A DNA stretch of 64,000 nt from JBLXBZ01 sp048265185 (GTDB lineage: Bacteria; Pseudomonadota; Alphaproteobacteria; Rhizobiales; Stappiaceae), in the NCBI GenBank assembly GCA_048265185.1, contig JBLXBZ010000009.1, forward strand, positions 45,619 through 109,618, written 5' to 3'. Made by a program: the position numbers and the translations under genes. The notes beneath the pieces are model-generated. The model did no database searches, was not told the DNA's origin, and was given only the letters and a program-made list of their open reading frames with translations. Below, piece by piece: positions 7,973 through 17,064 of this stretch. Position 1 is the stretch's first letter. Every line of letters begins with the position of its first letter.

Positions 7973-9007
7973 TTAAGATTCTTCGGTTGGCTTTTTCATT
8001 TGACGACGCAGAGCGCGAATTCGGGCGCTCATATCACGGCCAGTTTTCGGTTTTGACGCGGCCGCCGCTTCCGCCTCTGGCTCATTCAAGGGGGCGAGAT
8101 CTTCTTCGCTCGCGGCCTCGATCGTTAAATGCGCGGCGATGTCCATAAGCTGATTTCGCAGGACTTTGAAATCTTGATCCGTCATGCGCTCCGCTTGCAA
8201 GCGCTGGTTTTCAGCGACCAATTCTCTCATGCGGCTATTGTGACCTTGCATTTCATCAAGTGTTTCCGGTGTGGCGCGCGCGCTTGTTTCAAGCTGCTCT
8301 AGTTGCAAAGAGAGGCGCGTGACGTCGGCTAGAGCCGCGACGTAGCGAGCTTCAAGATCGGCGTATCCTGCGTCGGGGCGGCTGTCGTGATCGTGACGCT
8401 CTTTGGGGGGGATGTCCTGCATGTTAAAGGAGAGGGCGCTTTCTGTCGTCATGGGAGTGGAAGTCGCTTCTACTTGCGGGGAAGGGGCGTCTTGGGCAGG
8501 GGCCGGATCAAGGTCGTCAGCGGCTCTCTCGTGGCGGAGGACAAGTTCGTTGTAAAGTTTGCCGTGGCGCTCCAAGTCGCGGTCCAATTGCCGTATGCGA
8601 GCATTGGCGCGGGCCAAATCCTCCTCTAAAGACGTGCGCTCTTTGCGCAACCCGCCTTCACGGGATATAGCTTCGGCTAAGGCGACTTCAAGCGCGTCGC
8701 GCTCCAGACGAAGATTGGTCTCATTCGCCTGCGCTTTGGCTTCGGCCAATCTGCTGGCGGTGACTTCTTGAAGCCGCCGCTCGCAAATAATTTCCAGTCG
8801 CCTGTTCTCAAGCGCGTAGCCCGCGCGCTTGCTGTCGATATTGGTTTGAACGTCATGCAATGTAAGCGGGGTTGAAGCTTCCATCGCTTTGCGCGTCAAC
8901 CGCACTGCCCGTCGCCAAATGGCGGCGAACAGCGCCATCGCCAAAAGCCCGGCGGTGAAAAAGCCAAGCGCTATGTACATTGTGGCTTCAATCAAGACGT
9001 TCACCAC
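7973..9007 (-). CDS. Membrane-anchored coiled-coil protein of unknown function
   Basis: 344 residues: one N-terminal transmembrane segment (about 8-31), then a long charged coiled coil (about 85-165, with many E/R/A/L heptads). A low-complexity acidic linker (about 170-220), a second coiled-coil stretch (about 220-290) and a basic C-terminal tail follow. This is the layout of a bitopic inner-membrane protein with a large cytoplasmic rod. No catalytic motif is visible. Similar anchored rods occur as uncharacterised proteins in Rhizobiales. A structural, polar or envelope-scaffold role is inference. It is transcribed leftward, as is the EipA homologue, 116 bp away. Confidence 0.75.
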   Translation of the reverse strand: MVNVLIEATMYIALGFFTAGLLAMALFAAIWRRAVRLTRKAMEASTPLTLHDVQTNIDSKRAGYALENRRLEIICERRLQEVTASRLAEAKAQANETNLRLERDALEVALAEAISREGGLRKERTSLEEDLARANARIRQLDRDLERHGKLYNELVLRHERAADDLDPAPAQDAPSPQVEATSTPMTTESALSFNMQDIPPKERHDHDSRPDAGYADLEARYVAALADVTRLSLQLEQLETSARATPETLDEMQGHNSRMRELVAENQRLQAERMTDQDFKVLRNQLMDIAAHLTIEAASEEDLAPLNEPEAEAAAASKPKTGRDMSARIRALRRQMKKPTEES

Positions 9008-9123
9008 TCGCAGCCAATAGTCATGAAGTTATTTGACTATTGGCTTACCTTACATGCGAGGGAACGCCAAGTGCCGTTCCCGGCGCAGGTATCTCGAATC
9101 ATGCAAGGGAAGGCGAAAGCGTC

Positions 9124-9777
9124 TCAAAATGGGTTCCAGGTAGGTTCTGGCGTGAACTTGAGATACCCAATATTCAGGCCCAGACGCGCTCCTACGCCCG
9201 CCCGCACCGGAATCACGTAAACATCTTCATTTCCCAAAACGGTCATTCCAAAGCCGCCGACGAGGTAAGCCGAGCCGTTGATGCCGATGTATCGTTTGTA
9301 AATGCTGTCGACGGAGGGAAGATTGTAAATCAACATCATGACGCGGGCGCCGTCGCCGCCGAAATCCCAGCCCACGGACGGCCCTTGCCAGAAGATCTTG
9401 TGCACGCCGGCGTTGCGGGTGAAAAGTTGCCCTTCGCCGAAGCGCGCTCCCGCGATAATGGCGCCGGAGCCTTCTTCTCCAAGAATATAGCCGTTGGGTT
9501 CGCCGTAATTTTTAAACGCATTCTCCAAAACGGAGGCGAATTCGCCGGAAACGCCGCCAAAGAATTGATGACCGGCGTTGACGATTTCTGTTTGCTGGTA
9601 ATTATCTTCGGGAGGCAGCTGGTTTTTCGACGCTTGCGCGTGGGCGGGCGACAAAATCGCCGCGGCGAACATATGGGCGGCCAAGATGAAAACGCTCAAC
9701 AATAGAGGTGTCAGGGGAAAGGTGGATAGGGCATGCCGTCGCCTTTGAAAAAAACGGTTCACTATGCTTGTTTTCAT
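9124..9777 (-). CDS. eipA: DUF1134 periplasmic envelope protein (EipA homologue)
   Basis: 217-residue secreted protein. It has a basic N-terminus followed by a hydrophobic core and AHAQ-type signal peptidase site near residue 48, so the n-region is long. The mature part carries the DUF1134 signature with NAGVHKIFWQGPSVGWDFGG and GSAYLVGGFGMT. In Brucella this family is EipA, a small periplasmic beta-barrel-like protein needed for envelope integrity and reported to be controlled by CtrA. The start ATG 9777 has GGAGG 8 bp upstream; an in-frame ATG at 9861 is less likely. I found no obvious CtrA box upstream here. Confidence 0.85.
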   Translation of the reverse strand: MKTSIVNRFFQRRRHALSTFPLTPLLLSVFILAAHMFAAAILSPAHAQASKNQLPPEDNYQQTEIVNAGHQFFGGVSGEFASVLENAFKNYGEPNGYILGEEGSGAIIAGARFGEGQLFTRNAGVHKIFWQGPSVGWDFGGDGARVMMLIYNLPSVDSIYKRYIGINGSAYLVGGFGMTVLGNEDVYVIPVRAGVGARLGLNIGYLKFTPEPTWNPF

Positions 9778-9992
9778 CAGTATGCCTCCAAGTGTGGACT
9801 GCGCGGCGTTTTCAGCTCTTTCCCGCGTTATGTTTTCGTAAGGCTCCAAGGAGCCGCGCACGTTCGAATAAAAAGCCTGAACGCCTGACGTCGCATGAGC
9901 GTAAGCGCGTAAATTCCTAGCTTGCGTCTCTTTTGCGCCGAATCATAGGCCAATATAGGGTCGAATCATTGAAACACTGTACCCAAAATAGG

Positions 9993-10463
9993 ATGGGAAT
10001 GTGGTCGCGAGCATTTATATGTTGCGCGTGGTTTTTAGAGGCGTCGCTTGCGGGGGCGCAAGCGGATGGACTTAAATTCGACACGGACCTGGCGACGGGA
10101 TACGCGCTTTCCGGACATGATCCCGTCGCTTACTTCATAGATCACGCTCCGCGCTTTGGAAAAGATACGCAAGCGTTCTCGTGGGAGGGGACGACTTGGG
10201 TGTTTGTCAATGAAGGCAATCGTCAGGCGTTTGAGGCAGATCCCAGAACATATGCTCCGCAATTTTCAGGGTGCGACCCATATGCGCTGGCCAGCGGATT
10301 CGCGACGATTGGAAACGCAAAAATTTTCTTGGTTCATAATACCCGGCTCTATCTGTTTCACTCGTCTACAAATCGGTTTTTGTTCATGGCCAACCCGGAG
10401 CATATGTTGAAAGACGCCGCCGCCCATGCGCCCGCGGTCGGTTGTTCCACAGGAAAACGGTAA
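9993..10463 (+). CDS. Secreted YHS-domain protein
   Basis: 156-residue protein with an N-terminal signal-like hydrophobic stretch ending in a probable AQA cleavage site. A YHS-type domain follows: GYALSGHDPVAYF, then FSWEGTTWVFVNEGNRQAFEADPRTYAPQFSG. YHS domains are thought to bind metals and the secreted type is often called YHS (seleno)protein; no in-frame TGA is present. The usual GGYCAYA segment reads SGCDPYALA here. The C-terminus adds two cysteines' worth of tail ending CSTGKR. Starts at 9993 or 9999 fit the signal peptide; the upstream ATG at 9933 does not. The role is unknown. Confidence 0.75.
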   Translation: MGMWSRAFICCAWFLEASLAGAQADGLKFDTDLATGYALSGHDPVAYFIDHAPRFGKDTQAFSWEGTTWVFVNEGNRQAFEADPRTYAPQFSGCDPYALASGFATIGNAKIFLVHNTRLYLFHSSTNRFLFMANPEHMLKDAAAHAPAVGCSTGKR

Positions 10464-10592
10464 AGACTTACCGGCGCTAGCTCAGTATGTAATCGCGGGT
10501 TGGCAAGGTGATGGCGCAAGTGTAATTTGCAGCAAGCCATGCGAATCGCATCCGCCGCCTCTGGGCGCTATGACCATTAAAGGCATTCGACC

Positions 10593-10610
10593 ATTAGACG
10601 TAGGTCTAAT
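10593..10610. promoter_or_regulatory. Perfect dyad upstream of chpT
   Basis: ATTAGAC (10593-10599) and GTCTAAT (10604-10610) form a perfect 7-bp inverted repeat with a GTAG spacer, ending 19 bp before the chpT ATG. It could be an operator or an mRNA hairpin next to the AGGAAG ribosome binding site. Confidence 0.45.
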
Positions 10611-10629
10611 GCAGTAAATAGGAAGCAGT

Positions 10630-11274
10630 ATGTCCAATATTAGTGATTTGTCTGCGCTGGATCTTGCTGCTCTTCTCGCAAGCCGCGTTTGTCACGATAT
10701 AATTTCTCCCGTGGGCGCGATTACAAACGGCTTGGAAGTTCTCGATGAAGAGGGCAGCGAGGATATGCGCGAGTTCGCCATGGATCTGATCCGCAAGAGC
10801 GCGCGTCAGGCCTCGGCCAAGCTGCAATTCGCTCGTCTCGCCTTTGGCGCAGCCGGTTCCGCAGGAGCCGAAATCGATCTGGGCGACGCGCATGGGGTGG
10901 CTCAAGGCTTTATGGAGAATGAAAAGTCGGAATTGGTCTGGGATATTCCGCGTCTATTGATGCCTAAGAATCGGGTGAAGCTCCTTTTGAATCTTGTGTT
11001 GGTCGCCAATCATTGCGTGCCGCGTGGGGGAACGATTACTTTGAGCATGGAAGGCGATGCGGCGTCTCCGACGTTCCTTGTTCGCGCCGTTGGGAAAAAC
11101 GCAAAGCCGCCCGCGTCGATGGTCGATATTTTCGCTGGAGTTGATCCTGAACGAATTGATGGTCATTCCGTTCAGCCGGTTTATACAGTTTTATTGGCGC
11201 AAGATTGCCAGATGAAGGTCTCTATAGAAAAAGACGACGACACGGTTTTGATTACAGCGGCGCATACAATTTAA
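10630..11274 (+). CDS. chpT: Histidine phosphotransferase ChpT
   Basis: Phosphorelay protein that receives phosphate from the receiver domain of CckA and donates it to CtrA and CpdR. The 214-residue sequence has the ChpT dimerisation/phosphotransfer helix with RVCHDIISPVGAITNGLEVL; the phosphorylated histidine is H22. A degenerate, non-ATP-binding histidine-kinase-like C-terminal domain follows. The ribosome binding site is AGGAAG at suitable spacing. It directly precedes the chemotaxis operon (126 bp), while its phosphorylation target ctrA is 6 kb downstream. Confidence 0.93.
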   Translation: MSNISDLSALDLAALLASRVCHDIISPVGAITNGLEVLDEEGSEDMREFAMDLIRKSARQASAKLQFARLAFGAAGSAGAEIDLGDAHGVAQGFMENEKSELVWDIPRLLMPKNRVKLLLNLVLVANHCVPRGGTITLSMEGDAASPTFLVRAVGKNAKPPASMVDIFAGVDPERIDGHSVQPVYTVLLAQDCQMKVSIEKDDDTVLITAAHTI

Positions 11275-11400
11275 TACCTAAGAAATATGTTGATAGTTTC
11301 AACGTATCTTAACTGTTGAACGTCAGACTGCCTGATACGGACATTGAGTTCCCTCCGCTTTGTTGTGGGCGGACCAGTAACCAGTCGGGTGATGATGGTC

Positions 11401-14118
11401 ATGGATGATCTGCTCAGTGAGTTTCTTACTGAAACAAATGAAAGTCTTGATGTTATTGACGTCGAGCTTGTAAAATTTGAACAAGAGCCCAACAACGCCA
11501 AGATATTGGACAATATCTTTCGGTTGGTGCACACGATCAAGGGAACCTGTGGTTTCCTGGGGCTTCCGAGATTGGAAGCCCTCGCGCATGCGGCGGAGAC
11601 CCTTATGGGGAAATTCCGCGACGGCGTGGCGATCATGCCCGGCGCTGTGTCGCTGATTCTCAACACAATTGACCGGATCAAGGAGATCCTGGAAAAGCTT
11701 GAGAGAAATGAAGGCGTTGAGCCGGAAGGTTCCGACGACGACTTGATCAGCCAACTTGAGCTTATGTCCACTTCAGCGGACCAGGTTTTGTCTGATAATT
11801 CGCCTGCTGACGAGGGGGCGGCTGACGACGACGCCCTGCCGGAACAGACGATTGAACGGCCTTTGCGGGTTGGTGAAGTCTCCCTTGACGAATTAGAACG
11901 GGCGTTTCGCGAAACCGAGACGGAAGTAGAGCTTCCTGTCGCGGCGGCGGAGCCAACGCCCCCGCCCGCCCCCAGCGCGGCGACTTCGGACAACAAGGGT
12001 AAAGAGGCTGAAAAAACGGACTCCAGCGCCGGAAAATCCGTCTCCAACCAATCAATTCGCGTTGCGGTGGAAACGCTTGAGCATTTGATGACCATGGTGT
12101 CGGAGCTGGTTCTGACCCGCAATCAATTGCTTGAAATCGTTCGCCGCCATGAAGAATCCGAATTCAAGGTGCCTTTGCAGCGCTTGTCGAACGTAACCGC
12201 TGAGCTGCAGGAAGGCGTCATGAAGACGCGGATGCAGCCTATCGGCAATGCTTGGCAAAAATTGCCGCGCATCGTTCGCGATCTTAGTCAGGAGCTTGAG
12301 AAGCCTATCGAGCTGGAAATGATCGGCGCCGACACCGAGCTCGATCGGCAGGTTCTGGAGCTGATTAAAGATCCGCTCACCCATATGGTTCGTAACTCCG
12401 CCGATCATGGGCTGGAAATGCCTGCGGACCGTCGCAAGGTTGGAAAGCCGGACAAGGGGACGATTACGCTTTCCGCCTATCATGAAGGCGGGCACATCAT
12501 TATTGAAGTCAAGGATGATGGGCGCGGACTGGACGTTGAAAGGATCAAGGCCAAGGCGTTTGACCGCGGATTGGCGACGGAAGCCGAGTTGGAGCAAATG
12601 TCGGATCAACAGATCCATAAATTTGTGTTCCAGGCTGGGTTCTCCACCGCTTCCGCGGTGACGAGCGTTTCAGGGCGCGGCGTCGGCATGGACGTGGTGC
12701 GCAATAATATCGAGCTGATTGGCGGCTCTATCGACCTGCGCTCCGTCGTTGGCAAAGGCACCGCTTTCGTTATCAAAATTCCGCTGACTTTGGCTATCGT
12801 TTCGACCTTGATCGTCGAAGCGGCCGGAGACAGATACGCCATTCCTCAGCTTTCAGTGGTTGAGCTCGTGCGGGTTCAGATGAATTCTGAACATAAGATC
12901 GAACGCATCAAGGATACGCCGGTGCTCAGATTGCGCAACAAATTGTTGCCGTTGATGCATTTGTCGCAGCTTCTGGATGTGGCGGATGGCCGCGAAGGGC
13001 TGGAGGCGATTGAGGACGATAACGGATTTATCGTGGTGATGCAGGTTGGAAACCAGACCTTTGGCGTCGTTGTCGACGGGGTTTTCCATACCGAAGAAAT
13101 CGTCGTCAAGCCTATGTCGTCCATGTTGCGGAATCTGACGATGTTCTCGGGCAACACGATTTTGGGCGACGGCTCGGTGATCATGATTATTGATCCGAAT
13201 GGCGTCGCCTCCGCAATGGCCAGCCATGCGACAAGCGCGGTGGTCGAGCAGCAGGACGAAGAAGCGGAGGCCGAGAATCGCTTGCGCGCCAGCGTCGGCG
13301 GGCAGAGCGCGATCTCCATGCTTCTCTTCAGGGCCGGTTCTCCCGAACCAAAGGCTATCCCCTTGTCGCTTGTCACGCGGCTTGAGGAGTTTGAAGTCAA
13401 CAAAATCGAGCGTTCGAACGGGCGCGATTTGGTTCAGTATCGCGGCGCTTTGATGCCATTGATTTATATCGACGCGGGACAGGCTCATCGCAGCGAAGGC
13501 ACCCAGCCCATGCTGGTGTTTTCCGACACCGGTCGGTCTATGGGATTGGTCGTCGACGAAATCGTCGATATCGTTGAAGATCACATGCATATTGAAGTGG
13601 GCTCGGACCGTCCCGGCGTTCTGGGATCTGCGATCATCAAGGAGCGGGCGACGGAGGTCATCGACCTTGGCTATTACCTGCCTCAGGCGTTCGAAGACTG
13701 GTTCATGCGCAAGGAAATGGATATCGCCTCGCTGACCAAGAAAATTCTTCTGGTGGACGACAGCGCTTTCTTCCGCAACATGCTGACGCCAGTGTTGAAA
13801 GCGGCTGGTTATGACGTAACTTCCTGTGATCATCCTAATGAGGCGTATGAGCTTCTGGAAAACGGTTCCGTCTTTCACGCGGTGGTGAGCGACATCGAGA
13901 TGCCGGAGATCAACGGGTTTGAGTTCTGCGAAGCGCTGCGCCGAGATCCGCGTTTCCGCGAAATTCCGGTGCTGGCTCTGTCGGCGGTGGTCACGCCAGC
14001 CTCCATTGAGCGGGGCCGCCAGGCGGGCTTTGACGACTATGTCGCGAAATTCGACCGTCCAGGATTGATTGCGGCGCTCAAGGATGTCTTCTCTGGCGAG
14101 ATGGGAGTTGCGGCATGA
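11401..14118 (+). CDS. cheA: Chemotaxis histidine kinase CheA, hybrid with C-terminal receiver
   Basis: Cytoplasmic kinase that autophosphorylates in response to chemoreceptors and passes phosphate to CheY and CheB. Domain order in 905 residues: HPt (about 1-105, phosphohistidine H44 in VHTIKG), acidic/proline-rich linker (105-215), dimerisation (218-280), HATPase (about 325-465; N box with RNSADHG, DDGRG at 372-376, GRGVGM at 425-430), and two CheW-like regions (about 468-600 and 655-770). A receiver domain follows (780-905, phosphoacceptor D831 in SDIEMP). A clear P2 CheY-binding domain is not seen. I start at MDDLL; in-frame ATGs lie 6 and 9 bp upstream and a TTG at 11344. The stop overlaps cheW by 4 bp. 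Confidence 0.95.
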   Translation: MDDLLSEFLTETNESLDVIDVELVKFEQEPNNAKILDNIFRLVHTIKGTCGFLGLPRLEALAHAAETLMGKFRDGVAIMPGAVSLILNTIDRIKEILEKLERNEGVEPEGSDDDLISQLELMSTSADQVLSDNSPADEGAADDDALPEQTIERPLRVGEVSLDELERAFRETETEVELPVAAAEPTPPPAPSAATSDNKGKEAEKTDSSAGKSVSNQSIRVAVETLEHLMTMVSELVLTRNQLLEIVRRHEESEFKVPLQRLSNVTAELQEGVMKTRMQPIGNAWQKLPRIVRDLSQELEKPIELEMIGADTELDRQVLELIKDPLTHMVRNSADHGLEMPADRRKVGKPDKGTITLSAYHEGGHIIIEVKDDGRGLDVERIKAKAFDRGLATEAELEQMSDQQIHKFVFQAGFSTASAVTSVSGRGVGMDVVRNNIELIGGSIDLRSVVGKGTAFVIKIPLTLAIVSTLIVEAAGDRYAIPQLSVVELVRVQMNSEHKIERIKDTPVLRLRNKLLPLMHLSQLLDVADGREGLEAIEDDNGFIVVMQVGNQTFGVVVDGVFHTEEIVVKPMSSMLRNLTMFSGNTILGDGSVIMIIDPNGVASAMASHATSAVVEQQDEEAEAENRLRASVGGQSAISMLLFRAGSPEPKAIPLSLVTRLEEFEVNKIERSNGRDLVQYRGALMPLIYIDAGQAHRSEGTQPMLVFSDTGRSMGLVVDEIVDIVEDHMHIEVGSDRPGVLGSAIIKERATEVIDLGYYLPQAFEDWFMRKEMDIASLTKKILLVDDSAFFRNMLTPVLKAAGYDVTSCDHPNEAYELLENGSVFHAVVSDIEMPEINGFEFCEALRRDPRFREIPVLALSAVVTPASIERGRQAGFDDYVAKFDRPGLIAALKDVFSGEMGVAA

Positions 14119-14591
14119 ACAACAACAGCGACAATCTTGTGACGACCACCGGCGACGTGATCCAATATGTGACGGTGGTTATTGGCGGGCAATTGTTCGG
14201 ATTGCCAATCGCTCAAGTTCATGACGTTTTCATGCCGGAAAGCGTCACGAAGGTTCCATTGGCGGCGCGAGAGGTCGCCGGCGTGCTGAATCTGCGCGGG
14301 CGAATCGTAACCGCGATCGACATGCGCAAACGATTACACTTGCCTCCTCATGACGAGGGGCAGATGATGGCTGTGGGAATAGAGTACAAGGGCGAGTCTT
14401 ATGGGCTCGTCATTGACACTGTTGGCGAAGTTCTGACGTTGTCTTTGAGCTCGAAAGAGCCCAATCCGTCAAATCTGGATCGGCGCTGGGCTGAAATTTC
14501 AGGCGGCGTTCACCGTTTGGAAGGGAAGTTGATGGTTATTCTGGATGTAGATCGTCTTCTGGGCGCCATGATCGATCCAATGGTCGCCTGA
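14115..14591 (+). CDS. cheW: Chemotaxis coupling protein CheW
   Basis: 158-residue adaptor linking chemoreceptors to CheA. It contains a CheW beta-barrel domain across residues 15-150, with VVIGGQLFGLPIAQVHDV, GVLNLRGRIVTAIDMR and a final VILDVDRLL strand. The ATG overlaps the cheA stop (ATGA), implying translational coupling. The only separate CheW in the window. Confidence 0.95.
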   Translation: MNNNSDNLVTTTGDVIQYVTVVIGGQLFGLPIAQVHDVFMPESVTKVPLAAREVAGVLNLRGRIVTAIDMRKRLHLPPHDEGQMMAVGIEYKGESYGLVIDTVGEVLTLSLSSKEPNPSNLDRRWAEISGGVHRLEGKLMVILDVDRLLGAMIDPMVA

Positions 14592-14632
14592 GACGTGAAA
14601 AAAGCCGATAATGGCTTTGAGGAGCATTCGCA

Positions 14633-14998
14633 ATGAAACAGTGCCTCGTCGTAGACGACTCGAGCGTGATAAGAAAAGTCGCGCGACGTATTCTGGAAGA
14701 TTTGAAGTTCGAAATTCGTGAAGCTGAAGATGGTCAGGCGGCGCTGGACATTTGCCGTGAGAAAATGCCGGACGCCATCCTTCTGGATTGGAACATGCCG
14801 GTCATGGACGGTCTGGAATTCTTGACCGCGTTGCGAGACGAACAAGGCGGCGACGCGCCAGTGGTGGTTTTCTGCACGACAGAGAATGACGTCGCTCATA
14901 TAGCGCGGGCGATCCGCGCAGGGGCTAACGAATATATTATGAAACCTTTCGACAAGGATATTGTCGAAGCGAAGTTTCAAGAAGTTGGTTTGATCTAA
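14633..14998 (+). CDS. cheY: Chemotaxis response regulator CheY
   Basis: 121-residue single receiver domain that relays the CheA signal to the flagellar motor switch. Acidic pocket D8/D9, phosphoacceptor D52 in LLDWNMPVMDG, T82/T83 in CTTE and conserved K104 in IMKPF are all present. It has no output domain. It lies 41 bp after cheW, with GAGGAG upstream of the ATG. Confidence 0.95.
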   Translation: MKQCLVVDDSSVIRKVARRILEDLKFEIREAEDGQAALDICREKMPDAILLDWNMPVMDGLEFLTALRDEQGGDAPVVVFCTTENDVAHIARAIRAGANEYIMKPFDKDIVEAKFQEVGLI

Positions 14999-15016
14999 CG
15001 TCAAACGGTGGCCCTT

Positions 15017-16201
15017 ATGACGATTTCAGAGCGAAGGGCGGTGTCAAACAGCCCCGTTTCCGACCCTATCCGGGTCATGGTGGTAGACGATTCCGTCGTC
15101 ATTCGGGGGTTGCTTGGCCGTTGGATCGATGCGGACCCTGCATTGAGCGTGGTCGCCTCGCATCGCAATGGCGAATTAGCGGTTGAAGATATTTTGCGCT
15201 CAAGTCCGGATGTTGTCGTACTTGATATCGAAATGCCTGTCATGGATGGACTGACCGCGTTGCCGTTGATGCTGGCGAAAAAACGCGATCTCACCATAAT
15301 AATGGCCTCCACTTTGACGCGGCGGAATGCGGAAATCAGTTTGAAAGCTCTATCATTGGGCGCGCAGGACTATGTGCCCAAGCCTGAGACGAACAGCGCC
15401 GTTACGACGTCGGTGGATTTTCGGCGCGATTTGATTGAAAAGGTGAAATCACTTGGAGCGCGAGCGAAAAAACTGCGCGCGCCTCCCAGAGCCATGCGTG
15501 CGCAAACCGCTGCGGGGAAAGTCAGCTCGCAAACGCCGGTTGGCTCTTTGAATAGTTCGGCGCGGGCGGTGGCCAAGCCTGCGGCGAGCTATAAGCTGCG
15601 CGCTTACTCTTCCGCTCGCCCGAGGATTGTCGCCATTGGCTCGTCAACTGGCGGGCCGCAGGCGTTGCAGGTTCTTATGAAAGAAATTGGCGCTTTCATC
15701 AAAGACGTTCCCGTGGTCGTCACGCAACATATGCCGGCGACATTCACGACAATTCTAGCGGAGCATCTGGCAAAAGCTTCTATGCGCCCATGCAAGGAGG
15801 CTGAAGAAGGTGAAATTCTGAAGGCTGGTCATGTCTATGTGGCCAAGGGCGGAATTCACCTTGTTCTGGAAAAGGACGCTGGACAGGTTCGCGCGCGTCT
15901 GGTCGATAGCGCTCCGGTGAACTTTTGTAAGCCGGCGGTTGACCCTTTGTTCGATAGCGTCGCTAAAACGTATGGTTCGGCGGCGCTGGCGGTCGTGCTT
16001 ACTGGGATGGGGCATGATGGGGCGGACGGGGTGCGCACCATCGCCGCCGGCGGCGGCAGCGTTATTGCTCAAGATGAAGCCAGCAGCGTTGTGTGGGGGA
16101 TGCCAGGCGCAGCGGCGCATACTGGTCTATGCAGCGACGTTCTTCCCCTTGGTCAGATAGGGGCGAAAATAACCCGGCTATTAAGTGGAGGCCTCCGGTG
16201 A
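15017..16201 (+). CDS. cheB: Chemotaxis protein-glutamate methylesterase CheB
   Basis: Removes methyl groups from (and deamidates) chemoreceptors when phosphorylated by CheA, providing adaptation. An N-terminal receiver (about 18-135, phosphoacceptor D70 in VLDIEMP) is joined by an A/K-rich linker (about 145-200) to the CheB catalytic domain. Catalytic residues lie in GSSTGGP (S210), TQHMP (H238) and GMGHDG (D334). I use ATG 15017 (394 aa); a GTG at 15008 would add three residues. The stop overlaps the cheR start. Confidence 0.95.
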   Translation: MTISERRAVSNSPVSDPIRVMVVDDSVVIRGLLGRWIDADPALSVVASHRNGELAVEDILRSSPDVVVLDIEMPVMDGLTALPLMLAKKRDLTIIMASTLTRRNAEISLKALSLGAQDYVPKPETNSAVTTSVDFRRDLIEKVKSLGARAKKLRAPPRAMRAQTAAGKVSSQTPVGSLNSSARAVAKPAASYKLRAYSSARPRIVAIGSSTGGPQALQVLMKEIGAFIKDVPVVVTQHMPATFTTILAEHLAKASMRPCKEAEEGEILKAGHVYVAKGGIHLVLEKDAGQVRARLVDSAPVNFCKPAVDPLFDSVAKTYGSAALAVVLTGMGHDGADGVRTIAAGGGSVIAQDEASSVVWGMPGAAAHTGLCSDVLPLGQIGAKITRLLSGGLR

Positions 16202-17064
16202 TTCCTTCAGAATTTGAATATCTGAAACAATTCTTGAAGCAGCGCTCCGGATTGGTTTTGTCTGACGAGAAGCAATATCTCGTGGAAAGCCGATTGCTAC
16301 CTGTCGCACGGCGCTCCGGCTTTGAGAGCCTCAGCGAACTTGTGACGGCGCTGCGAAAAGCGCCGACGGGGCCTTTGGCGGTTCAGGTGGTTGAGGCCAT
16401 GACGACGAATGAGTCGTTTTTCTTTCGGGACAAAACGCCATTCGAGCATTTTAATCAAACAATGTTGCCGGAGTTGATGCAATCGCGGGCCACGCGCCGG
16501 CGCGTGAAAATCTGGTGCGCCGCCGCCTCGACTGGTCAGGAGCCTTACTCGTTGGCGATGTGCCTGAAAGAGGCGGGCGCGAAAGTTTCGGGTTGGAATT
16601 TCGAGATTCTGGGAACAGATCTTTCCAATGAAGTTTTGGAAAAAGCCAGGAGCGGAATATATAGTCAATTTGAGGTGCAGCGAGGACTGCCGATCCAGCA
16701 CCTTTTGAAATATTTCACCCAACAAGGTGATTTGTGGCAAATAAATCCCGATCTGCGGGCTATGGTCCAATGGCGTAAGCTTAATTTGCTGGAATCATTG
16801 ATAAGCGTTGGCGAATTCGACATTATTTTCTGTCGGAACGTTTTGATTTATTTCGATCAAGCGACGAAAGTGGAGGTGCTGCATCGGCTGGCCAAACAGA
16901 TGCCGGAGGATGGGTTCCTTGTTCTTGGCGCTGCGGAAACGGTAGTTGGTTTGACAGACGCGTTCGAACCAGTGACTGGGCGACGTGGACTTTACAAACT
17001 CAAGAAAGCGGCGACGTCGCGGCTCTCCGCGTCGCCGTCGTCCAGACTGGCCGCGCTCTCCTGA
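16198..17064 (+). CDS. cheR: Chemotaxis protein methyltransferase CheR
   Basis: SAM-dependent methylation of chemoreceptor glutamates. The 288-residue product has the CheR N-terminal helical domain (about 1-80, with the ESRL-VARRSGF region) and the SAM-binding domain with WCAAASTGQEPYSLAM. IIFCRNVLIYFD follows. I choose the GTG at 16198: its GTGA overlaps the cheB stop, and GGAG lies about 10 bp upstream. A longer in-frame ORF begins at 16093 but its extra residues are cheB sequence in another frame. The family length agrees (about 280-290). Confidence 0.93.
   Translation: MIPSEFEYLKQFLKQRSGLVLSDEKQYLVESRLLPVARRSGFESLSELVTALRKAPTGPLAVQVVEAMTTNESFFFRDKTPFEHFNQTMLPELMQSRATRRRVKIWCAAASTGQEPYSLAMCLKEAGAKVSGWNFEILGTDLSNEVLEKARSGIYSQFEVQRGLPIQHLLKYFTQQGDLWQINPDLRAMVQWRKLNLLESLISVGEFDIIFCRNVLIYFDQATKVEVLHRLAKQMPEDGFLVLGAAETVVGLTDAFEPVTGRRGLYKLKKAATSRLSASPSSRLAALS

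Noticed and set aside
9778..9992. CtrA box upstream of the eipA homologue
   Set aside because: I looked for TTAA-N7-TTAA or TTAACC words because Brucella eipA is CtrA-regulated; none is present in this gap.
9993..10463. Possible selenoprotein in the YHS family
   Set aside because: No in-frame TGA and an ordinary stop codon; nothing suggests selenocysteine.
12853..13878. 341-codon minus-strand frame within cheA
   Set aside because: Histidine/glutamine-rich shadow of cheA with no family resemblance.
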